Made by a program: the position numbers and the translations under genes. The notes beneath the pieces are model-generated. The model was given only the letters and a program-made list of their open reading frames with translations, did no database searches and was not told where the DNA came from. DNA of 64,000 nt, from NCBI GenBank assembly GCA_963383645.1, contig OY726573.1, positions 20,505,845-20,569,844 on the forward strand. The letters run 5' to 3'. The first letter of the stretch is position 1, and each line of letters starts with the position of its first letter. Positions 34,086-44,890 of the stretch are shown here, piece by piece. Source of the stretch: Muscardinus avellanarius (taxonomy: Eukaryota > Chordata > Mammalia > Rodentia > Gliridae).

Positions 34086-37000
34086 TTGGTGCACTGTATT
34101 CATACATCAAAGTAGGATACATACTTTTGTAGACATACATGCACACTTTTCCCAGTCAGCCCCCACCCAATCCCCACCCCATTCTCTCCCTATCCCTCCC
34201 TCCCATGCTTGGCTTAGTAGTTGACATCTAGTATTATGGCAATTTATCTAAAATTAAAAATGATAATCTCACATAACAGTTTCATTTGTCTGATACCAAG
34301 CTTTTGATGACTTAAAGATAACATTTCAATATTTCTTTTTGCTTTCTTTCTTACCAGAGAATTTTTTTTCTATTTTTTAGGTGAAACTATCATATATTTA
34401 TATATTTATTTTTCAGAAAAAAATCTATCCTAATATGGAATATGGACTCTAGGTACCCAAAACGATCTTGAAAAAGAACAAAGCTAGAAGATATATATTT
34501 TCTGATTTCAAACCATATAAAGCTACAATAATGGAAACAGTGTAGTACTATTCTAAAGGCATATATATAAACCATTGGAGTTAAATAAAAGCCTAGAGCT
34601 AAATTCTTCCCTATATTGTCAAGTTATTTTTGACAAGGATTCCACGAACATTTGGTGGTGGAAATATTAATCTTTTAACTAAATATTGTTAAAAAATAAT
34701 AATTACATGGAAAAGAATAAAATTGGACCCTTACCTAATCCCATATACAAATATTAACTCAAAATAGATAAAAGACCTAAATATAAATCTTAAGACTATA
34801 AACTTTTAGGAGAAAATCTGGGTCATTAAACCTCACAACATTGAAATTGGCAGTGACTTCTTGGTTATGATTTCAATGGCACAGGCAACAGAAGAGTATA
34901 CAAACTCCCTAAAAAATAAAAAAAATTGTATATCCAAAGACAATGTAAACAGAGTTAACAGTTACTAATAGAATGGGATAAAATATTTCCAATTGCTATA
35001 TCTGAAGGTATATTAATATTCCAACTAGAAATCCTAAAAATTAACAACAATAAAGGCAAACAATACCATTTAGAGATAGGTAAAAGACTAACATAAATAA
35101 TGAATCTCCACAGATAACCAATCTTAGTTGTCTGTTGGATGGAAAATCTTGTTTCTCTAGTTCTGGAGTGTGTTACCTATTTCTTCTTTGTAGTTAATCT
35201 CTTTGAGTATTTTCTCTAGTGCTGGTTTTGAAGACATAAATTCCTTCAGTTTCTGTTTGTCATGGAAGCTTCTTATTTCTCCATCTAATTTGATAGAAAG
35301 TTTTGCTGGGTAGGAAATTTTTGGCTGGAAGTTGTTTTCTTTCAGAGTTTGAAATATGTTACTCCAAGCCCTTCTGGCTCTCATGACTTGTTTTGGGAAG
35401 TCTGGAGTGATTCTAATTGGTTTGCCTCTGAATGTCACTTGGCCCTTTGCTTTTGTTGCCTTTAAGATTCTCTGCTTGGCTTCCACATTGGTCATTTTGA
35501 CAATTATGTGGCGTGGGGATCCTCTTCTCCGATCCTGTCTAAAGGGAGTTCTATAAGTTTCCTGGACCTGTGTATCGACCTCTTGCTCTATGTCTGGAAA
35601 ATTTTCTGCTATTACTTCCTTGAAGAGATTGTTGATCCCTTTGGTTTCACTTTCTTTTCCCTCCTCTATTCCAATTATTCTTAGGTTAGCTCTCTTAAAA
35701 TGGGCCCATATTTCTTCAATATCAGATTCCTGCTGTCGGATATTTTTTTCTAGATTAGAAACTATGCGTTCATTTTTGGAATGATCATCTTCTAAGAGCG
35801 AGATTCTGTTCTCCATGTGTTCTAATCGGTTGTTTGTGCTTTGAATTGAGGCCTTTACTTCATTAATTGCATCCTTTATCTCTTTTTGGCTCTCTCTGAG
35901 TTCTTTTCGAAGCACCTCTATTATTTCTACAGTTATTTTCCTGATTTGATCTTCTAGAAATCTCTGATTTTCTGTTTTATCGGGTTCTGATGTTGTGGGG
36001 TTGTGGGCATTCATTGCTCCAGTATTATTCCTCTTTCCCATGATTTCGGATGTTTGTGCCTTCTCTGGGTTCTTCCCTTGGGTCACTATGACTTCACTTA
36101 AGGTGTTCTGGATCTCAAGTCAGTAGTATCTCAGACCTCACTACTCCTTTACTGGGTTGTATCACAGAGTCTCCAACCCAGAGAGTCGATAGAGGCTGCT
36201 TTAGACTGTGGGGGGTGCCAGGTTGCACATTCTCCTATGGTGTGATATCTCTGCCACCGCCACTCCCCCACTGGGTCAAGTCCCAGGGAGTACAGTACTG
36301 GGATTTCTCCACTGTGGCCCGCAATTTGACTCACTATTCTTGAGTACGTAGATGTAGCTGTACTGGACTCGGTGAATTCACTGCTGCTGTTGCCGGTGGC
36401 AATATGGCGCTGCTGCCACGCACTCGGCTGTGAGGCTGGCGTATTTTTTCTTGTCTGGTTTTGATTTCCACTCTGAGTCCCTGCAGTGTGTGCTGAGCTC
36501 AGCCACTGGGAGCTTTAGATGCTCTCTGCGCCGAAAGATCCCGCCTGGCTGTTCCGCAGCGGCTCACCTCGGCTTGCTGTGGCCGTCCGGTGAATTCGCC
36601 GCTGCCGCCGGCATATGGCGCTGCTGCCGCGTCCTCAGGCGTGAGGCCGGTGTATCTCCTCTGTGGCTCTGAGCTCTGTTCTCAGTCTGCTTTCTCTCTG
36701 GAGCCTGGTGATTTTTTTGTTTCACTGGTGATGGTGTTTTCTGGTTATGAAAGGCCCTGATTTTGTGGTAATGGAGATTGGTTGTTAGCGGGGCTCTTAA
36801 GCCCCACTTTTCTCGGTCGCCATCTTCCCGGAAGTCCTATTTTTTTGAAACAGGATCTCACTGAGTTGCAAAGGGCCTCACCAAGTAGTAGCTGAGGTTG
36901 TCCATGAACCACGATCTTCCTGTTCCAGCCTTTCAAATGCTGGAATTACAAGCGTGTGTTACTACACCCAGCTTTTGCTGTTTTTTTTAGATACAACTTT

Positions 37001-37185
37001 ACTGGCAAGCCAGGTGTTGTGGTGCATACCTGTAATCCCAGTACTTGGGAGGCTGAGAAAGGAGGCTTGCAGGTTCAAGTCCAGTCTCAGCAACTTAGCG
37101 AGTATCTTAACAACCTACTGAGACCTTGTTTCAAAATAAAATTAAAATAGTGCTGGGGGTACAGTTCAGAGGTAGAATGCCCTTG

Positions 37186-37239
<54 letters not shown>

Positions 37240-40017
37240 TACTGTCATATACCACACAAAAATATGCCTGTGTTATAAATGTGGAGTTTGGCCAGGCATG
37301 GTTGTGCATGCTTGTAATTTCAGCATTTGGGAGGCTGAGACAAGAGGATTGCAGTTTGTGGACAGCCTCAGCTACTACTTAGCAAGACCCTTTGCAACTC
37401 AGTGAGACCCTGTTTCAAAATAAAGAATAAAAAATAGGGTTGGGGTGTAGCTTGGAGGTAGAATACCCCTGGGTTCCATCCCCAGTACCATACAAAAAAA
37501 AGCCCCCGAAACTCCGCACTCTCTTCCAGACACCCCTGTCAGCATCAGCCTCCCAACTCTGGCCTCTGTAGTTTAGCCTGCCTGGTTTTGAATTTCATAT
37601 AAATGAGGCATTCAGTATATGCTGCTTGGCTTCTCCATTCAACATAAGGTCTTTGAACCTCATTCATGGTGTTCCTGAAGCTGTGGTGCTCATGCTCATT
37701 GCTAGGACTTTCCATTGTGTGGACATGTGGGCCATTTCTGTGTATTATTCCATTTGATGAATGTGTGTACTTATTTTCATGGGGCCTAAGAGAGGAGTGG
37801 AATTGCTGGGCCACGGGTATTCACTGCTCCACCTTTCAGTGTTCCAAAGGGTTTGTTCCAAATGGTTTGCAGTACATGAGCTGGTTTTAGTCCAAGTTAT
37901 CTGTGATTCCTGCTCATTCCCCACATACTGGTTACCCCAGCCAGTCCCCCCCCCACCTCCAGACTTTAATGCCCCCCAGAACGCCGAAGCGCTAAGTAGG
38001 TGAGGGGTGTTGGTGTTGGAAGCTGCAGGTGCAGAGGGCTCTGAGTCCCCGAGGGGGGAGCCCAGCAGGCTTGTGAGCACCCCTGAACAGCTGGTGAAGT
38101 GGGGGCTGTGGGCTTTTGCACGCTTGAGGGGAGGATGTGGTGGAGGTGCTTATGGGTTTCTGCTGCAAACAATGGAGCCTGAGACCACGGACTGCTGCAT
38201 GGGGCAGGAAATGCTGGGGTGGGCCGAGGGGGCCAGAGAGGGGGAACCGGCTGGGGCCCCGTGCATGTGAGGCAGCGAGGCCATCTCACTCCCTCATCTT
38301 CTTTCTCCCTAAAATAGACCAGGGCTGGTGGCACCGGGGCTTTGGCTGCCACAAGTGGTATGGAGTGGGATATGAAGATTCCCCTGGGGGACTTGGGAAG
38401 GGACCCTAAGAAAAGGGACAGGTTAGAGCTGGGAGGAGGCAGGACATGGACGAGGGGTGCTGAGGCTACTTCCAGCGCAGGGTGGAGCAGGGTCCCAGGG
38501 CTGCCAGTAGATGACTGGTCCTGTATCACAGATAGCCAGTCATCGTTTAGTTGGTTTGTCAGCCACCCAGTCGGGATCGTGGAGGTAAAAGGAGAGCAGA
38601 GGCCGCTCAGACTCCCCACAGACTCACACAACTGTGATGTGATCTGCAGCGTGCAGCCTGAACAGTTGTACATGGTGGTGTCTTAGGAACTTCATCTAAT
38701 GGGGGAGGGAAGTCAGGTTGCACCTTGCTCTGGGAAGGCTTCCTGGGGAGCGGGTGTCTGGGGTGGGTCTTTTGTAGAAAAAGTGGAAGGGCCTGGAGAG
38801 GAGCCCAGCTGAGCCCACTTGTCATGGGGGGCAGAGAGCAAGTGCTGAGCCAGGAGTGAGCCTGGGGAGAGATCTGGGGTGCTAGGCAGCACGGCCAAAG
38901 AGGTGACCTAATTTGGGGGCTGAGCTGCACCTGGCCTTCTGGCCCCGCCCTGCCCCAGATAAATACCCTCAGCCAAAACCTGGGCTGTTGAACTTCCAGC
39001 CAAGATGGTGGCAGCCATGGCCATAGTGATGACGGTTGGCAGCAGCCGAATAGGACATATATTCCTCTGAGAAACCCTGGACAACAGATTTTGGTTTAAT
39101 ATCTGATTGGGACAACATACGGAGACATTTCTAGTCATGACTTCCTATCTAAAATATGAAAGAGAGAGTGGAAAATGGCAGAATTAGAGGCAAGATGGCA
39201 ACATGGCACCCACCAGTGCAAGAAAAGTGATTTTTGGAAGAACATCCTAGAAGAGATCAGAAAGTAGACTGCTCCTGCTGCACATGATCAGGAATTCTTA
39301 ACAACATACTCTGTAAGAAAAATATTTGAAGCGAGTTGGAGGGAGGCCAGCATGGCTGGACTGGGATGCCCAGCCTCTCATCCCCAGGGGCCTCTGTGCT
39401 CCTGGCTGCCACACTCCTCTATGCCGCTGGGGGGCGTGGAGTGCTCAAAGCAGCAGATCCTGCTCTCTGTGGTGAAGCTGTAGGCCTCCACTCTCAATGG
39501 GGAGATAAAATCCTTTGCTGCTAAGTACTCGGGCTCCCAACTTCTGCAAAAGACACGTACTGTTTTCTTTTATTAAAAAATATTGAAGATAGCTGGGTGT
39601 GGTGGCACACGCTTGTAATCCCCATGCTTGGGAGGCGGAGACAGGAGGATCGCACAGGTTTGAAGCCAGCCTCGCTGGTTTAAGGGACCCTGTTTCCAAA
39701 TAAAATATATATATATAAGAATAGGGCCGGGCGTGGTGGCGCACGCTTGTAATCCCCGCGCTTGGGAGGCGGAGACAGGAGGATCGCGCAGGTTCGAAGC
39801 CAGCCGCGCGCGCTGGCTTAGGAGACCCTGTTTCCAAAGAAAAATGTAAAAATAGGTCTGGGAGTGTAGCCCGGAGGTAGAAGGGCTTCCAGGAACCCCA
39901 GTACCACAAAAAAAAAAAAAAAGAATAGGTCTGGGAGTGTAGCCCAGAGGTAGAAGGGTTTCCAGGAACCCCAGTACCACTAAAATATATACATATATAA
40001 TATATATGTATATATAT

Positions 40018-40055
<38 letters not shown>

Positions 40056-43000
40056 AGGAGAGACCAAGATGGTGGTGGCTGCGGCGGCAGCGGCCAGTAT
40101 TCAGGAGAGGCAGACAGATCCAATACACCTTGAATTTTTTAAGAAATCTCCCTGAAAGTAGACTGCTCTTGCCCCACATGCTCAGGAATTCTGGACAACA
40201 TACTATGTAAGAAAAATGTTCAGGGTATATCAGAAGTAGCCCTGCATGGCTGGGCTGGGCTCTCCACACTGTGCGTCCCTGTAGGCCTTGGCACTCATGG
40301 CCGCCGCAGTGCGCATGGAGCAGCAGATCCTGCTCTCTGTGGTGAAGCTGTGGGCCTCCACTTTTGGTGGGGAGATAAAATTCATTGCTGCTAGGTATTC
40401 AGGCTTCTAGCTTCTGCAAAAGACACGTACTGTTTTCTCCTACTAAAAATAAAATATGGAAGAAACATGGGAACCTCTGAAGACATCCTGCCCATGATGA
40501 TGGGGACTGGAGCCTGCTGCACAGCAAGGCTGACACCAGAGCCAGCGAGGCCAGGACTGGAGTCTACTGCGCGGCAAGGCCGGGATCTGAGCCAGCGAGG
40601 CCAGTGCTGGGGCCTCCTCCACAGCAAAGGACCAGCGGGTCCCTGCAACTGCAGTCAGGAAGCACTTGAAGCTGTCACTTTTTTACCTCATCTCTCAGCA
40701 GATTCCCAGATCCAAGTGACCTCTATTAAAAAAAATTGGTTGTGAGTCGATTATCTTGTCAAAGTTACTCACTGGCTTTTGGGATTTCAGTAAGTGGGAA
40801 TCAGTGTGGAAAATAAAAGGACTTCCAAGGAAGAAAGAAACTGTAATTGATCGGATGTGGAGAAATAGAAACTCTAATAAATTATTTGTGGGATTGCAAA
40901 TTAATGGACCCACTTTGAAAAACAGTATGGAAGATCTTCAGAAGAATGATAACGAACTTACCATATGATCCAGCAATACCACCTATGGGTATCTACCCAA
41001 AATAATGACAACCAAAATACCAAACTAATGCATAAGTAACTATGTTCGTAGCTGCACAATCCACCATTGCCAGACTATGGAACCAGCCAAGATGTCCTTC
41101 AACAGATGTGTGGATTATAAAACTATGGGATATGTACACAATGGAATTTTACCCAGCCATAAAGGAGAACAAAATTATGGCATTTACAGGGAAATGTCAC
41201 AAAAAATAAGAAATCAGATGCTTTCCCTAATATGCAAAAACTAGGGAGAAATGGGTAACAGGAGGAACTCTAGATGAAGGGATCCTACAGAGGAGCAATG
41301 AAGGTGACCTAACTGAGGGGATGGGAGGAAGGGAAGAGGGAAACTCTTTAAAGCACATGATGTACTTAAACAAACATATCAAAGTCAATCATGAAAGCAA
41401 GCATGGGAAGGAGGGAGGGAAGGGAATAGTGATTGGGTAAGGGCTAATTGGGTGATGTGTGCATGTATATCTCTACAAGTTTCTTACCCCGTTAAGATGT
41501 ATGACTACAATGCACCAATAAAAATTTATTTAAAAAATAAAAATAAATGATACCTGGGCTGTCATCCAAGTCACTCAGCATGTATTATCTGAGCCTGTCC
41601 TGTGCCGGCCCCAGGAATTACCTGGTGAAAAAGCCCCAGGAATTACCTGGTGACAGGCTACCCTGTCAGGGTAGCCCAGTCCTTCCTGGCTGGTGTGGAT
41701 CCTGAGAATGTGTGGGCTGATGCCAGGCCCTCTACGTTCTCCCTGCTCTGGGCTTGGGGTGGGGGATAAAAGCTAGACAAGACAGGGGTGGAGACAAACA
41801 ATAAGCAAGTAAACAAGTAAACAAGATTAGGTGGTGACAAGTTCTGAGAAGGAAATAAAACAAGATATAAGGTGGGACTGGTTAGGGGAGGCATTTACCA
41901 GGGTGAGGACAGTTAAGGTTCAGTAAGGAGAGCCCGCCAACCGGGGGAGAGCAGGGGGATAGGGCTCCAGGCCGAGGGAACAGGTTCAAGGCCAGACTGA
42001 GCTCAAAATAAAATAAATAAAAGAATAGAAAGGGCTTCAGATGAAGTTCACTGGTAGAGTGCCCCTGGGTTCAACTCTTAGTGCTACGAAAACTAAATTA
42101 AAAAACAAGCAAGCCTATAGTAGCACATCTTCAGGTCTTTCTGACTCTGATCCTTCCACTGCCGTCTTATAAGGGACTTTGTAATTACATTGGGCCCACC
42201 TGGATAATCCAGTTCATCTCCCTGTCTCTGGATCTCTAATGTAATCACATTGCCAAAGTCATGAAAGGTAACATATCCACTGGCTCTGGGGATTAGGAGG
42301 TGGCCATCTTGGGGTCTGAGGAGTCCGCAGAGCTGCAGAGGCGAAGGTGGGACTTTCCACACTGATGCAGTAGGTGGAGAAGGGACCATCATGGAGAATG
42401 TGCTGCTTGCAAGCGAGTGAGGAAGCGAGGGAAGGAGGGAAGGGCAGCAGAGGCGCCAGAGGAGACATGAGGGAGCAGGGACCTCAGAGAGAGTGGCGGA
42501 GGGACACAGCCGCTCATTCTGGGGCTTCTGGGATGCAATGGCTAAGGCAGTTGGCACTCACAGGACACTGGCAGCCTGGCTGTGCGCTGTCCGGAACAGA
42601 AGTCAGCTTGGGGTGGGTTCAGCAGGGATGGGACACAGGCAGAGTTGTGGTCTTTCTGTAAACCATGCAAGTACATGAATATACTTTGTAACTGAAAAAC
42701 AAGTGGAGTGGTGGGACTTGAGAAGGTGGGAGCACGCCGCCTGCTGGTCCCCAGCCTGCCCTGGCCCTGTCGTGGCCATTGGAAAGCACATACTGGCCAT
42801 GTGCTTCCCCCTCTAATGCCCTCCATGGCATCCGGTGCCCCAGCAGGAAGACTGGCTGGGGCTCACTGTTACTAGGCCAGGGGTCCCTTGCTGCTTATAA
42901 CCCCAGCCTGAGCTGAGGCTCCCACCCTGTCAGGGTAGCCCAGCCCTTCCTGGCCAGTGTGGATCCTGAGAATGTGTGGGCTGATGCCAGGCCCTCTACC

Positions 43001-43916
43001 TTCTCCCTGCTCTGGGATTGGGGTGGGGGACAAAATGTCTATGGCCAGGCTTCACATTTCCTGAGGTGCCTTAATCACACCCACAAACTCCAGTTCTTTC
43101 TGAGCCATAGAGGGCACCTGCATGCCTTTTCCCAGGAAATACAAGGTTATCTGTGGATACTACCCCAGGTGGTGGCAAAGGAAGCCGGCACTGCTCTTAA
43201 GAGAAACAGCTGTGTTGCTGGCGGCTCCCTGGCACCTCCTGCCTTATCCCTACAGGCATCTTTCCTTACTGCCAGAAGCACCCCATCTCTGTCGGAGTGG
43301 GAGGCAGGCAGAGAGGGGTTGCATTTAATCATCAGCTGCTTGGAGCTTTGCTGAAGCAGAGGGTGCACAGATGCCTTCCCTGTAATGCAGGGGCTGCAGG
43401 GTAGGCTAGGAATCTGCCGTCCTTCCCCTACCTGGGCCTTCTCCGTAGCTGGTCAGAGAGAATGCTGTGCAGCTGGGATGGCAGAGTGGTGCCTGGATGG
43501 TCAGGTCAGGAGGAGAAGGGCCGCAGCCAGCTTGGCTTTGCTGTCTACCCCCCAGGCTCCTGATCACCAGCCCCGGATTCAACAGGACATCAGCCCTCTT
43601 GCATCGGTGTTACCTCACCCAGAATGAGACTGTTTGCCAACCAGTAGGTAAGGCAGCTCCAGCTCCAGGGAATGCTCCCCAAGACCCCCTTCTGGAAGCC
43701 CTGTTCACTCCAACCTGAGCCATCCCAACCCCAGCCTTGCCCAATCCAGCCCATCACCTAAGACTCCAGCACTGAGTGAGCCCTCTGTCCAGTGCCTGTT
43801 CCACCAGCCACAACCCCCAGCCCAGCTTCCCTGTACAGTCCTGGCAACAAAAGCCATGCCTGAAATTTACAAAGTGTACACAGTAAGGCTGACACTCTGC
43901 TAAGAACTCTCTTCAC

Positions 43917-44008
<92 letters not shown>

Positions 44009-44846
44009 GAGATACTGGGTGGGAACTGAACCTTGAACCCAGGGGTGTTCTGCCTCTGAGCTACATCCCCAGCCTTTTTTATTTTTTATTTGAAACAGAG
44101 TATTGCTAGGTTGTTGAGAGTCTGAATTGCTGAGACTGGTTTTGAACCTGTGTTCTACCTGTCTCAGCCTCCCAAGTACTGAGATTACAGGTGTGCACCA
44201 CCATGCCTGGCTGCTCCCTTTACTTTTAGTCCTCAAAAGACCACGCCATTTACAGAAATAGCTGCTGTTAAGAGAAGTTATATCCTTTGCTTGCCAGGAT
44301 GACCACAGATGCAAACCCCCTCGGGCTGACTCCAAACCCCAACCCTACTCCTCACACCTTGGAATTCAGCCCTCTTGTCCCAGTCTAACTGTGGCATTTC
44401 AGTGTTACATAGGGCCTAGCATGCAGTAGACACACATGCAGTGAAGCATGCAGGAATTAATGAACCTCAGGCACTCATTAGACTGTCCCGCCCAACCTCA
44501 CTGCATCCATCACCCAGATGCTGGCAAAGCCCTACCTGTTTAAGTAGAATCCTTGTCTCTATGATAGGTGCTGAGCTGTGCAGATTCATGCTCTGTTCAG
44601 ACAAGAACACAGGCCATCAGGAAGGCGGGGGATCCCAGACTCAAAATAAGACAGTATTCTGCCAGGCATGGGTGCACGCTTATAATCCCAGCATTAGGGA
44701 GGCTGAGACAGGAGGATCATGGTTCGCGGACAGCTTCAGCTTAGTGAGGCCCTTTGCAATCCAGTGAGACCCTGTTTCAAAATAAAGGATAAGAAATAGG
44801 GCTGGGGGTGTAGCTCAGAGGTAGAATGCCCCTGAGTTCCATCCCC

Positions 44847-44890
<44 letters not shown>

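Larger units (their letters stand above)
35130..36838 (-). mobile_element. Young L1: complete 5' UTR and ORF1, ORF2 missing
   Basis: On the minus strand it starts at about 36838 with GGACTTCCGGGAAGATGGCG, which combines an ETS-type and a YY1-type site, as expected of an intact L1 5' end. A 750-bp GC-rich 5'UTR leads to ORF1 at 36086. The element breaks off about 25 bp after the ORF1 stop, without ORF2 or an A-tail. L1 copies usually lose the 5' end, so loss of the 3' part points to a later deletion or rearrangement. Confidence 0.85.
38978..41563 (+). mobile_element. Composite retroposon B with perfect 11-bp target-site duplication
   Basis: Direct repeats acctgggctgt lie at 38978-38988 and 41553-41563 and enclose the element. 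Modules: alpha 38989-39168, beta-variant 39169-39326, CACNA2D3-like 39327-39587, a later SINE/microsatellite insert 39588-40056, beta 40057-40218, CACNA2D3-like 40219-40440, GC-rich block about 40490-40640, linker to about 40790, L1 3' region to 41552 with an A-rich tail. The duplication shows that everything from the monomer head to the L1 tail entered in one L1-type retrotransposition. Compared with copy A it lacks several beta monomers and the second alpha. It lies in intron 2 in the sense direction of ITGAE. Confidence 0.92.
28902..43555 (+). other. ITGAE: ITGAE intron 2 (14.7 kb)
   Basis: Contents in order: the end of the SINE nest, MIR and L1/HAL1 fragments (30.7-31.7 kb), a further SINE cluster (31.8-33.3 kb), the broken L1 complex (33.3-36.84 kb), two SINEs, an old L1 fragment, about 1.1 kb of unique DNA (37.87-38.98 kb), composite retroposon B and a unique 3' part with a local 111-bp duplication. 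No alternative exon was supported. Confidence 0.8.

Noticed and set aside
33710..35120. Inverted ORF2 of the same young L1 (twin-priming)
   Set aside because: The + strand ORF2 text is much more decayed than the intact ORF1, so it is better explained as an older L1. Not fully excluded.
39445..40269. 274-codon minus-strand frame
   Set aside because: It is made of antisense SINE, microsatellite and composite-retroposon sequence. Antisense B1-ID units often stay open and yield the same [21 protein letters not shown] peptide throughout the window.
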